Below, one piece after another: positions 16,680-25,021 of a stretch of DNA of 38,378 nt. Made by a program: the position numbers and the translations under genes. The notes below the pieces were generated by a model. It did not search any database, had not been told where the DNA came from, and saw nothing but the letters and a program-made list of their open reading frames with translations. Numbering within the stretch: position 1 is the stretch's first letter; the number at the start of each line of letters is the position of its first letter. The DNA is from Streptomyces adelaidensis (GTDB taxonomy: Bacteria; Actinomycetota; Actinomycetes; Streptomycetales; Streptomycetaceae), in assembly GCF_016598475.1 (NCBI RefSeq), contig NZ_JAEMUX010000079.1:1-38378 (forward strand), given 5' to 3'.

Positions 16680-17014
16680 AGGAGAGCTCGGTCCGAGAGC
16701 GGACCAGCTGATCCATGACGTCTGGCGGCGCCTGCGGCACGGGCACGTGCCATGCCCGACACGAACAAGACGGTCTGGGTGGAACTGACCCACTCCACGG
16801 GATTCACGGTCCCCGCCTTCGTGCGGGGTGGACGACGGCCGCGACGACGGCGCGACAAGGCTTGACCAGGAGTGAGTCAAACTTGATAATTTCCTCAACG
16901 TGTCCGTGTGGGCTCGGCATCCGGCCCAGCACTCCCTGAGGCCCCCCTGGCCACCACCCCCCCGACACGGAGACGGCGCCGTCCGTCGCCACCGGTCGCG
17001 CCGGAACCCGCGGT
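16680..17014. other. Intergenic region before the DHA2 exporter
   Basis: It holds the second promoter-operator (16862-16898). A 37-codon ORF (16752-16865, MPDTNKTVWVELTHSTGF...) has no recognisable RBS or family and is probably a relic or chance. Residues TETAPSVATGRAGTRG, encoded just before the annotated exporter start, look like its genuine N-terminus but lack a start codon in frame. Confidence 0.5.
16862..16898 (+). promoter_or_regulatory. Promoter-operator 2 of the TetR-controlled module
   Basis: TTGAC-N9-GTCAA at 16862-16880 overlaps a near-consensus promoter: TTGACC (16862-16867), 17-bp spacer, GATAAT (16885-16890). The following block AATTTCCTCA aligns with site 1; 14 of the 17 bases after the inverted repeat are identical. 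A TetR dimer here would block RNA polymerase. Transcription should start near 16897, only a few bases before GTG codons at 16900-16908, so a leaderless message is possible. Confidence 0.78.
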
Positions 17015-18532
17015 GTGCTGTTCGCGATGTGCCTGGCGCTCGTCGTGGTAGTCGCGTCCGTTTCCGCGCTCAACCTCGCCCTGCCCGACCTGGCCATCGA
17101 CCTCTCGGCTTCCAACGGCGCCCTGACCTGGATCGCCGACGCCTACACCGTGGCCCTGGCGGCCCTCGTGCTCCCGCTCGGCGCGATCGGCGACCGCGTC
17201 GGGCGCCGTAACGTCCTCGTCGTCGGCACCGTGGTCTTCGGTGCCGCTTCCCTGGCCGCCTCCTTCGCCGACTCGACCAGCACGCTGATCGCCTGGCGGG
17301 CCGTCATGGGTCTCGGCGCCGCGATGATCATGCCGGGCACGCTGTCGACGATCACCGCGGCCTTCCCGCCGGAACAGCGCGCCAAGGGGGTGGCCACCTG
17401 GTCGGGATTCGCGGCCGCCGGCGCCATCATCGGCATGCTGGCCGCGGGGGCCCTGCTGGAGCAGTTCACCTGGCGGTCGATCTTCGTCGCCAGCGCCGCC
17501 GTCGCCCTGGTGGCCGGGCTCGCCGCCGTACTCCTGGCGCCCAACACCAAGGACGCACACCCGCACCGGCCCGACGTGGCCGGAGCCGCAACCACTGCCC
17601 TGGGCATCGGCACCCTCGTCTTCGGGATCGTCGAGGGCAACGAGAAGGGATGGACGGAGCCCGTGGTGATCGGCGCCTTCGTCGTCACCGTGCTGTCCTT
17701 CACGGCCTACGCCTACCTCGGCCGGCGCACCGAACACCCGCTGCTCGACCCCGCCCTGTTCGGCATCCGCGGCTTCCGGGCGGGCGCCATCACGGTTCTG
17801 GTGCAGTTCATGGCCGTCTTCGGGTTCTTCTTCGTCGGTCTGCAGTACCTGCAACTCATCCTGGGCTACAGCCCGTTGAAGGCCGCGGTCGCCCTGCTTC
17901 CGGTGGCCGTGGTGGTCTTGCCCGTCTCCGCGATCACCCCGAGCCTGGTGCGCCGTGCCGGCATGAAGGTCACGATGAGCGTCGGCCTGCTCCTGCTCGG
18001 TGCCGGCCTGTTTCTCATCTCCCTGCTCGACGTCGACTCGGGCTACCTCCCGTTCCTCGGCGGCCTCGTCCTGGCAGGCCTCGGTATCGGCCTGAGCGGC
18101 GCGGTCGGCACCGCGGCCATCACCGGCTCGCTCGGCCAGGGTCAGCAGGGGGTCGCCTCCGCCATGAACGACACCACCCGGGAGGTCGGTTCCGCGATCG
18201 GCATCGCCCTCATGGGCTCGATCTACGGCAGCCACTACCGCTCCTCCCTCCCCGACTCGGTCGCCCAACTCCCCGCCGACGCCGCCGAGTCGGTACGCGA
18301 CTCGGCCGCCGCCGGCCTCCACGTCGCCGACCTCCTCGGCGCACAGGGCCCGGCCCTCGCCGACGGCGTCAAGTCCGCGTTCATGGACGGCCTGTCCGCT
18401 TCCCTGATCGCGGTGTGTGCCGTCGTTCTCGTCGCGGCGATCGGCGCCCTGCTACGCGCACCGAGGACACCGCCCACGGCGGTTCACGAGGCGGTGCGCC
18501 CGCACGGCGTATCCACCGGTGAGAACCAGTAG
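17015..18532 (+). CDS. DHA2-type (14-TM) MFS drug/metabolite exporter
   Basis: Proton-coupled efflux pump of at least 505 residues. Helix 1 is FAMCLALVVVVASVSALNLA, followed by LTWIADAYTVALAALVLPLG and the MFS loop 2-3 motif GAIGDRVGRRNVL. RAVMGLGAAMIMPGTLSTI is the DHA2 helix-4 region and WRSIFVASAAVALVAG follows. The GTG at 17015 is the only in-frame start, but it sits almost at helix 1. In-frame codons back to 16940 encode a plausible N-terminus without a start codon. One C added to the run at 16957-16963 would join the frame to a GTG at 16908. An indel in that tract, or a missed non-canonical start, is possible. Confidence 0.9.
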   Translation: MLFAMCLALVVVVASVSALNLALPDLAIDLSASNGALTWIADAYTVALAALVLPLGAIGDRVGRRNVLVVGTVVFGAASLAASFADSTSTLIAWRAVMGLGAAMIMPGTLSTITAAFPPEQRAKGVATWSGFAAAGAIIGMLAAGALLEQFTWRSIFVASAAVALVAGLAAVLLAPNTKDAHPHRPDVAGAATTALGIGTLVFGIVEGNEKGWTEPVVIGAFVVTVLSFTAYAYLGRRTEHPLLDPALFGIRGFRAGAITVLVQFMAVFGFFFVGLQYLQLILGYSPLKAAVALLPVAVVVLPVSAITPSLVRRAGMKVTMSVGLLLLGAGLFLISLLDVDSGYLPFLGGLVLAGLGIGLSGAVGTAAITGSLGQGQQGVASAMNDTTREVGSAIGIALMGSIYGSHYRSSLPDSVAQLPADAAESVRDSAAAGLHVADLLGAQGPALADGVKSAFMDGLSASLIAVCAVVLVAAIGALLRAPRTPPTAVHEAVRPHGVSTGENQ

Positions 18533-18779
18533 CTACGGCGAACCGAGCGCGATCACATCAGCCAGGAGCCGCGTGTGCAGCTCCGGCATGTCCGTCACGC
18601 GGCTGCCTGGGTGCGGGTGGCGAGCTGGGGGAAGGCGTCTTTATCGCGGCGGCCAGGTGCAACTGTGGTCGAAGGGATCCCGCGACCAGGGCCGGCGCGA
18701 TCATGCCCGTCACCAGCGCCGCCGGGTGCGGGCGCTGGTCGGACGATGCCGTCGCACGTCGGCCACATGGTCCTGACCC
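18533..18779. other. Intergenic region between convergent exporter and kinase genes
   Basis: No intact gene and no strong hairpin were recognised in 247 bp. On the minus strand a short reading VTDMPELHTRLLADVIALGS at about 18533-18601 ends in a stop and could be a gene tail, but it matches nothing I can name. Confidence 0.4.
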
Positions 18780-19750
18780 CTACAGCGTCACCGCATACAA
18801 GACGCCAGCGGCGCCACCAGTGACGTACACCATCCCGTCGGCCACTGCAGAGTCCTTGTACAAGGATCTGGCGGTGTGGAAGCTCCACCGCTTCTCGCCG
18901 CTCGCGGCGTCCACCGCGTACAGGTTGCCGTCCTCGCTCCCGACGAACACCACACCGCCCGCTACGGCCGGCGACGAGGCCACGGCGCCGCCCGTGCGGA
19001 ACTTCCACCGCTGCTCGCCGGAGACGGCGTCCACCGCATAGAGGTTGCGGTCCCAGCCGCCGACATACACCACCCCGTCGACCACGGCCGGCGACGAGGA
19101 CACAAAGTGCTGGGTGGGGAACTTCCACCGCCGTTTGCCGGTCGCGGCGTCCACCGCGTACAGGTTGCCGTCCTGGCTCCCGACGAACACCACACCGCCC
19201 GCCACGGCCGGTGACGAGAGCACGGCGCCGCCCGTGCGGAACTTCCACCGCTGCTCGCCGGAGGCGGCGTCCACCGCGTACAGGTTGCCGTCCCTGCAGC
19301 CGACGAACACCACACCGCCCGCCACGGCCCCCGACGGGTCCACGACGTTGCCCGTGCGGAACCTCCACCGCCGTTTGCCGGTCGCGGCGTCCACCGCGTA
19401 CAGGCTTTTGTCGACGCTGCCGATATACACCACACCGCCCGCCACGGCCGGCTTCGAGACCACGGTGCCGCCCGTGGGAAACGTCCACCGCCGCACGCCG
19501 GTCGCGGCGTCCACCGCGTACAGGTTGCCGTCCCCGCTGCCGACGAACACCACACCGCCCGCCACGGCCGGTGGCGAGCCCACTCTGTCGTTGGTGCGGA
19601 ACTTCCACCGCTGCTCGCCGGTCGTGGCGTCCACCGCGTACAGGTTGTGGTCGTTGCTGCCGACGTACACCACGCCGCCCGCCACCGCCGGTGCCGAGGA
19701 CACGGAGTCACCGGCGCGGAACAGCCACCGCTGCTCGCCGGGAGCAGCGG
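18780..19750. repeat. Eight 120-bp tandem repeats encoding propeller blades
   Basis: The kinase 3' half consists of eight in-phase 120-bp units, each one blade. Several stretches such as GGCGTCCACCGCGTACAGGT recur almost unchanged in successive units, while the interior 'spacer' parts differ. The last unit (18780-18890) is the most divergent. High DNA identity makes unequal recombination and assembly collapse likely here. Confidence 0.85.
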
Positions 19751-20945
19751 AACCTCTGCCACGAATCTTCCAGCCGACGAAGCCGAGTCCTGCCGCGGTG
19801 GCGCCGCCGAGGCCCAGCAGGGTCTGCCTGCGGGTGATCCCAGCCGGGCGTGCCCCGGCGTTCGCGGGCGGCCGGGACGAGGGCCGCGCCGCGGGCGGCG
19901 GAAGGTCGACGTCGCGCTGTTCCCCCGGCCGGGCCGGTGCCGGGCGCTCCGGCGGGCCGGCACCGGGTTCCGCCGGCGCCGGCTCCGTGGGCGGGCGCTC
20001 GGACGTCTCGGGCGACTCGGGTGGTGGAGCCAGGGGCGGCGGCGCGGCGACGGTGCGCGAGTACACGGTCGCCGCGACCGGCTCGGGGAGCCAGCCGGGC
20101 TCGGTGACTGTCCGGGGGATGGCCGGCAGGCCGCCGGAGGTATCGGCCAACTGGTGCAGCAGCGTGGTCACCGCGGGCCGCCGGCCAGGCTCCTTGGCCA
20201 GGCAGCAGGCCACCAGGGTCCGTAGGACTGACGGGAGTTGGTGCAGGTCCGGTTCTTCGTACACGACGCGGAAACCGAGGGCGTGCGCCGAGCCGGTCCC
20301 GAACGGCCCGGCCCCGGTCGCCGTGAAGGCCAGTACCGCACCCAGGGCGAAGACGTCGCTCGCCGGTCCGACCGGCTTGCCGGTCAGCTGCTCGGGGGAC
20401 ATGAACCCCGGTGTGCCCACGACCGTGCCGGTGCGGGTGAGCGCGCTGGCCTCGCCCGCCACCGAGATCCCGAAATCGATGACTCGCGGTCCGTCCGCAG
20501 CGAGCAGGATGTTCGACGGTTTGAGGTCCCGATGGACCACGCCGGCCGCGTGGATGGCCTCCAGGGCCTCGGCCAGTCCCGAGCCGAGCGCGAGCACCGC
20601 GGCCTGCGGCCACGGTCCGTGCGCTGCCACGGCATCGCCCAGCGGGACCCCCGGCACGTACGCCGTCGCCAGCCATGCCGGTGATCCGTCCAGATCGGCG
20701 TCGACCACGCCCGCGGTGAACACCCCGTTCACCCGGCGGGCGGCGGCCACCTCCCGGGCGAACCTGCGCCGGAAGTCACCGTCCTCGGCCAGCTCCGGGC
20801 GTACTACCTTCACCGCCACGAACCGTCCGCCGGGCGAGCGCCCCAGGTACACCCGGCCCATCCCACCCGCGCCCAGCGGGGCCACGATCCGGTACCGCCC
20901 CACCTGCCGGGGATCCCCCACCTCCAGTGCCTCGAACGGCTCCAC
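18780..20945 (-). CDS. Membrane Ser/Thr protein kinase with PQQ/beta-propeller sensor
   Basis: A 721-residue Hanks-type kinase. Residues 15-275 form the kinase: G-loop LGAGGMG (24-30), Lys46 (VAVKVV), catalytic HRDLKPSN (Asp140), DFG (157-159) and GTPGFMSPEQL. A Pro-rich linker (about 280-368) leads to TRRQTLLGLGGATAAGLGFV (371-390), a single hydrophobic segment preceded by RR that may be a transmembrane or Tat-like anchor. Residues about 404-721 are eight 40-residue PQQ-type repeats (QRWKFRTGGAV..SPAVAGG, then VVFVGS.DGNLYAVDAATG), expected to close an eight-bladed propeller outside the cell. The GTG at 20945 (VEPFEALEVGDPRQVGRYRI) is preferred over one nine codons upstream. Ligand and targets are unknown. 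Confidence 0.93.
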   Translation of the reverse strand: MEPFEALEVGDPRQVGRYRIVAPLGAGGMGRVYLGRSPGGRFVAVKVVRPELAEDGDFRRRFAREVAAARRVNGVFTAGVVDADLDGSPAWLATAYVPGVPLGDAVAAHGPWPQAAVLALGSGLAEALEAIHAAGVVHRDLKPSNILLAADGPRVIDFGISVAGEASALTRTGTVVGTPGFMSPEQLTGKPVGPASDVFALGAVLAFTATGAGPFGTGSAHALGFRVVYEEPDLHQLPSVLRTLVACCLAKEPGRRPAVTTLLHQLADTSGGLPAIPRTVTEPGWLPEPVAATVYSRTVAAPPPLAPPPESPETSERPPTEPAPAEPGAGPPERPAPARPGEQRDVDLPPPAARPSSRPPANAGARPAGITRRQTLLGLGGATAAGLGFVGWKIRGRGSAAPGEQRWLFRAGDSVSSAPAVAGGVVYVGSNDHNLYAVDATTGEQRWKFRTNDRVGSPPAVAGGVVFVGSGDGNLYAVDAATGVRRWTFPTGGTVVSKPAVAGGVVYIGSVDKSLYAVDAATGKRRWRFRTGNVVDPSGAVAGGVVFVGCRDGNLYAVDAASGEQRWKFRTGGAVLSSPAVAGGVVFVGSQDGNLYAVDAATGKRRWKFPTQHFVSSSPAVVDGVVYVGGWDRNLYAVDAVSGEQRWKFRTGGAVASSPAVAGGVVFVGSEDGNLYAVDAASGEKRWSFHTARSLYKDSAVADGMVYVTGGAAGVLYAVTL

Positions 20946-21308
20946 CCGACAACCCCCCTGCCACGTCCCCACGCCCCAACGGCCTCACGGGCCGCCGCTG
21001 TCGAGATCCCACACCATCCCCCACACATGCACAACTGGCTCCGGCGGCACGACCCGACACAGCCGACGGCCCGCCCGAACCCGCACGCACCCAGCCTTCC
21101 GCAACACGCGGTGGCACCCCAGCGCCGACCGGGGGCACCCGGCCTCCCGCACCGGGCCGGAGCGGGGGCCGCGATCCCACTGCTGACCTGGTCCGATGTA
21201 GGTGCCGGCGGGTTCGGCGAGGGACAGCGAACGGGCCCCGGCTCTAGGTTCGGCAGCCTCAAGGCACGGCAGCGGCAGCGTTCCGGCCGCCGCCATCAGG
21301 GAGGCATC
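20946..21308. other. Divergent intergenic region, kinase and small membrane protein
   Basis: A 363-bp gene-free region with lower local G+C around 20995-21040. It must contain the kinase promoter (minus) and the promoter of the small membrane gene (plus). I see no strong palindrome or consensus -35/-10 pair that I would commit to. Confidence 0.4.
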
Positions 21309-21611
21309 ATGCGCAGGACCGTGTCCGTGGTGGGCGTACTCATGATCGTGGTGGGTGTCGCGCTCGCCGTGGTGAGCCTGCTGACGTATGTGGACAAGGA
21401 CGAGCGGCAGTGGGCCGAACATCGTGTCTATGACCTCCAGCTCTCGCTCGAGGAGGAGGCGCGGGCGAGGGAGTACCTTCTGAGCATCGAGGACCGCGAG
21501 CGTCTCAACATCGAGGTGGCGATCGGCGGCACGGTCGCGGCCGTGGCGGGGGGAGCGATGGTCAGGACTGTCCGTCGGAGGCGGCCTGCAGCGCCTTCTC
21601 CGTCGCGTTGA
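21309..21611 (+). CDS. Small two-TM protein of unknown function
   Basis: A 100-residue protein not recognised as a named family. Helix 1 (about residues 5-27, VSVVGVLMIVVGVALAVVSL) and helix 2 (about 68-86, VAIGGTVAAVAGGAMV) flank a 40-residue acidic, Glu/Arg-rich helical stretch (DKDERQW, LSLEEEARAREYLLSIEDRE) that may form a coiled coil. The tail is arginine-rich (RTVRRRRP). The ATG at 21309 follows AGGGAGGC at ideal spacing. Its last 50 bp overlap the 3' end of the convergent STAND gene. It diverges from the kinase. Confidence 0.75.
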   Translation: MRRTVSVVGVLMIVVGVALAVVSLLTYVDKDERQWAEHRVYDLQLSLEEEARAREYLLSIEDRERLNIEVAIGGTVAAVAGGAMVRTVRRRRPAAPSPSR

Positions 21612-24291
21612 GGTCCTGCGAGGCCGCGGCGGCCCGTTCCTGCGACCACCGCGTCAGCAGTTGGCCGGCCTCCCGGGTACGCGGATGGTTGGCGCCTTGG
21701 ACCCGGACCATGTCGGCCAGCAGGGTGGTGAGTCGGTCTGCGGCGGTGGCGTGGTCACCGCCGCGGTGCAGGAGTTCGGCCTGCTGCTGCCGGGCCCGCA
21801 GGGTGCGCGGGTGGTCGGCGCCGAGGATCCGTTCCAAGGTCCGCCGGAGCCGCTCCAGCCGGCCCAGCGCGGCGGCGGTGTCTCCGGCGACGCCACGCCA
21901 GAAGGCCAGGTTGACCTGGTAGGTCAGGGTGGTGGGGTGCTCGGCGCCAAGCGCGAGTTCGGCGTCGTCGGCCGCTGTGACGAACTGCTCGATCGCCCTG
22001 TCGAGGTCGCCGGCGATCGCGTGCCAGTAGGCGAGGTTGTGCCGGGCGACGAGGGTCTCGGGGTGCAGCCGGCCGACGACGGAGGCCAGGCCGTCCACCG
22101 CCTGCTGATAGGTGGTCACAGCCAGCCGCACGTCACCCGTCTCCCCGATCCACCGGCTGAGGTCGGTGAGGACCTTCAACGTCGCCGGATGCCGGGGCCC
22201 GAGGTCCCGTTCCAGTTCCCGGGCGATCGCGGCGTACGCGTCGCGCGCGCCGTGGGCGTCTCCTGAGAGCCCGCGGCACAGCGCGACGTATTCGTCGGCG
22301 GCGGTCACCAGCGGGTCACCGGCGCCGAGCGTTGCCCGCACCTCGGCGGCCAGGGTGACGAAGTCGGCCAGCGCGGCGTCGATGAGGCCCGATTCCATCC
22401 GGAAGCGCGCCTCGTGCAGCCGGATGGACAGCGTGTCCGGGTCCGCGCGGCCGAGGCTGTCCTCCGCCTCGCGTCTGATCTCCGCCAGCGACCGGACGGC
22501 CGCAGTGGTGTCCCCGAGGTCGCCCCCGGCCTGGGCCGCCTGCGAACGCAGCGTCAGAACGTCCCGGTGGCCGTCGCCCAGCCGCCGCCGTGCCTGGTCG
22601 GCCAGGCCCTGGGCCATGTCCCGGGCCGCGGCGGGACGGCCCAGAGCGGTCAGATGCGGCCCGAACCGGCGGAGCAGGGGATGCAGGCCGTCGCTGTGCC
22701 AGAGGTGACCGCCGGCATTCGCCAGCAACACTTCGGCGCTGCGGTAGAGGGCGGTCTCCGTCTCCGGTTCGCAGTCCGGCGCGGACCAGACCTCCTCCAG
22801 CGCGTCGCCCGCGGCCGTGGCGAGCCGTTCGCGGCGGTCGGCGGGTACACCGTCGCGGATCGCGCGCTGGACGAGGGAATGTACCTCGACGACCGCCGGG
22901 CCGGCAGGTCCGTGGTGGGTGACCAGACACAACCGGTGCAGTGCCCGCAACGCCAGCAGGGCGCCCCGTTGCGGGACGGGGTCACCGCCGAGCCAGTCGC
23001 GCGCCGCCGGACCGAGCAGTACCGCGTCGGGAATGCCGTCGGGCGCGAACATCGAGATCAGTTCGAGCATGGCACGGGCGGTCCCGGGTGGTGCCAGCGA
23101 CTCCGCCCGCCCGAGGGCGAGTTGCAGGGTACTCGTCACCGTGCCGCCGTGCTCGTCCGCGGGGGAGGAGGGCGGGAGCAGACCGGCGACGCTCTCCCGC
23201 CGGTCGGCCAGAAGGCTCAGGTACGCGGGCAGGTCCATGCCGGTGTCGATGAGGAAGGCGGCAGCCTGGGAAAGGGCGAGTGGAAAGTGGCCGAGGGCTG
23301 CCGCAAGGGTCGCCAGATCCTCACGACGGTGCGCTGGGGGCCCGTGGTGCCCGGCGGCAGGGCCCAGGTCGAGCAGCAGCCGGTCGGCCAGGTAGGCGGT
23401 GGCCTCGTCGGCGGTGAACACGCCGACGGCAATCACCCGGACCCCCGGGCGCAGTAGCGTGGCGTCCCGCCGGCGGGTGACCAGGACGGTCCGGCCGGCC
23501 TCACCGGCCGGCCAGAGCCCGGCCAGTTCGCCAGGGTCGTCGATGTCGTCGAGGACCACGAGCCAGGGAGTGGCGGTTGATCTCAGCCAGGTCAGGAACA
23601 GGTCGGCCTGGGTCTCGTCGTCCCCGCCAGGGTCGGTGCCGGGCGCGGGGGCTTCCCCCGCGATGCTCGCGATGCGCGCCCCGGACAGCGCCCGCCACGC
23701 GCGGGCGTAACTGCCCAGAACCGACAGGCGGTCGCCGGCGGGCACCCAGAGCAGGATCTCGGCCCGCCGCATGGCGCGGTGGAACGCCGCCGCGGCCAGT
23801 TGAGACTTGCCGACGCCGCCCGCGCCCGTGAGGAGGATCTGCCGGACGGATGCGTCTCGCATGCCCGCGTCGATGCTCTCGGCCAACCCGTCACGCCGCC
23901 GCAGCGCGGCGGCGTCACTCGGCGGCCGGCCGATCACGATCCGCGGCTGCGGCTGCTGTCCAGGGGCGGGGCTGCTTCGGTAATCCCGCGCCGCGCGCCA
24001 CAGCCGCTGCCACTGCGCCACCGTGGGCTGATCGGCGGACGCGCCTCCCGCCGCCTTCTCCACGGTGTGCACCAAAGCCATGACGGCTTCGAACTTGCGC
24101 GGTACCGACTGACCGTTGGCCCATTCGCCGAGCCTGCGCGCGTTCACCGCGACCCGGCGCCCGGACGGCAGCGCCACCGCGCTGGCCCGCCGGGCCAGGG
24201 TCTCGTCCGACACGTCCGGCAGACGCCGACGCAGCCGGGTCAGGGCCGCCGCGAAGATCAGCCTGGGATCACCGGCTTCACGATCGTCCAC
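21562..24291 (-). CDS. STAND NTPase: HTH-like domain, NB-ARC, TPR repeats
   Basis: A 909-residue cytoplasmic switch protein. Residues about 10-75 form a helix-rich domain resembling an HTH/XRE fold (LARRASAVALPSGRRVAVNA, then RRLGEWANGQSVPR). The NB-ARC NTPase has Walker A GAGGVGKS (156-163), Walker B LVVLDDIDD (244-252) and a sensor-like ILVTRRRDA-type strand (TVLVTRRRDATLL). From about residue 530 on, the chain is TPR repeats of the NPHTA/kinesin-light-chain type (GHRDVLTLRSQAAQAGGDLG; HPTTLTYQVNLAFWRGVAGD; HPRTLRARQQQAELLHRGGD). Such STAND proteins act as ligand-gated signalling hubs, transcription regulators or, in other bacteria, immune sensors; no effector enzyme domain is visible here. 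The GTG at 24291, with GGGGGAGG upstream, is preferred over one at 24306. Confidence 0.88.
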   Translation of the reverse strand: MDDREAGDPRLIFAAALTRLRRRLPDVSDETLARRASAVALPSGRRVAVNARRLGEWANGQSVPRKFEAVMALVHTVEKAAGGASADQPTVAQWQRLWRAARDYRSSPAPGQQPQPRIVIGRPPSDAAALRRRDGLAESIDAGMRDASVRQILLTGAGGVGKSQLAAAAFHRAMRRAEILLWVPAGDRLSVLGSYARAWRALSGARIASIAGEAPAPGTDPGGDDETQADLFLTWLRSTATPWLVVLDDIDDPGELAGLWPAGEAGRTVLVTRRRDATLLRPGVRVIAVGVFTADEATAYLADRLLLDLGPAAGHHGPPAHRREDLATLAAALGHFPLALSQAAAFLIDTGMDLPAYLSLLADRRESVAGLLPPSSPADEHGGTVTSTLQLALGRAESLAPPGTARAMLELISMFAPDGIPDAVLLGPAARDWLGGDPVPQRGALLALRALHRLCLVTHHGPAGPAVVEVHSLVQRAIRDGVPADRRERLATAAGDALEEVWSAPDCEPETETALYRSAEVLLANAGGHLWHSDGLHPLLRRFGPHLTALGRPAAARDMAQGLADQARRRLGDGHRDVLTLRSQAAQAGGDLGDTTAAVRSLAEIRREAEDSLGRADPDTLSIRLHEARFRMESGLIDAALADFVTLAAEVRATLGAGDPLVTAADEYVALCRGLSGDAHGARDAYAAIARELERDLGPRHPATLKVLTDLSRWIGETGDVRLAVTTYQQAVDGLASVVGRLHPETLVARHNLAYWHAIAGDLDRAIEQFVTAADDAELALGAEHPTTLTYQVNLAFWRGVAGDTAAALGRLERLRRTLERILGADHPRTLRARQQQAELLHRGGDHATAADRLTTLLADMVRVQGANHPRTREAGQLLTRWSQERAAAASQDLNATEKALQAASDGQS

Positions 24292-24515
24292 CCGTGCCTC
24301 CCCCACCCGCCACGCTGGTCACCCGAGTCTATGCGACGGCGCCGCCCCCGCTCCGGCCCGCAACGGGGACCGGTTTGCCGCCACAGCAGCCTCCGTCGAC
24401 CTGCTCGGACAGCCCGCGCCGACTGCCTGGACGGTCACCGGCGCCCCATCACCCGTACCGTGGACCTGCTGTTGTGGGGTGTCGGAACCGGGTACTGAGA
24501 AGAAGGGGCCTCCCC

Positions 24516-24905
24516 TTGGCCGTTGAGCGCGCTTATCCCGAGATGATCCGTGATGAGCAGTACGTGCGGTCCTTCGATGGCCGGCAGGGCTACGCGCATG
24601 TGCGGGCATGGCGGCCGGCACCGGATCAAGTGACCGTCATGATCAGCGACCTGCACGGCGGTTGCACTCTGAAGAAGTTGCTTTCCTCGCTGCGCGACGA
24701 ATACCCGCACGACACGGTGGAAGTCTTCTTCCACGTGCCCTCGGACTGGGCGGCGCTGGGGTACTACGCAGCACTGACGGTGGGTGCCGACGGCACAGTC
24801 GTCCAAACGCGTATGGCTGGAGACACACTGGCCGCGCGCCTCGGGCCCACCCTGTACGCGACCGAAGACCCGGACGACGAGTCGTGGGGCTGGGGCGGCG
24901 CCTGA
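24516..24905 (+). CDS. Uncharacterised 129-residue protein divergent from the STAND gene
   Basis: I do not recognise the family. The sequence is globular and soluble with mixed alpha/beta character: YVRSFDGRQGYAHVRAW, QVTVMISDLHGGCTLKKLLS, TVEVFFHVPSDWAALGYYA, ending in an acidic DPDDESWGWGG. The start is probably TTG at 24516, with AGAAGGGG seven bases upstream; ATG at 24543 is the alternative and would give 120 residues. It diverges from the STAND gene across about 220 bp, so the two could be co-regulated. Codon use matches the neighbours. Confidence 0.65.
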   Translation: MAVERAYPEMIRDEQYVRSFDGRQGYAHVRAWRPAPDQVTVMISDLHGGCTLKKLLSSLRDEYPHDTVEVFFHVPSDWAALGYYAALTVGADGTVVQTRMAGDTLAARLGPTLYATEDPDDESWGWGGA

Positions 24906-25021
24906 GTCACGATCGCCGTCCACGCGCGGCTCGTGCCACCGAGGACCGGATCGCGGACGCGAGCACCTCCCTCGCGGGCAGGATGCCGTTCGCGTACGTC
25001 CACGCCGCCTGATTCGCCGTC

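Noticed and set aside
16752..16865. 37-codon ORF between the symporter and the exporter
   Set aside because: It has no RBS or recognisable family and runs into the promoter-operator; it is more likely a relic or chance.
16895..18322. 475-codon open frame on the minus strand opposite the exporter
   Set aside because: It is rich in Gly, Asp, Glu, His and Gln with no domain, and lies exactly antisense to transmembrane helices of the MFS gene.
18533..18601. Short minus-strand reading ending VIALGSP before a stop
   Set aside because: Only about 21 codons, with no family match I could name.
18780..19750. Regular repeats that could suggest a CRISPR array
   Set aside because: The 120-bp period keeps an open reading frame and each unit translates to a PQQ-type propeller blade.
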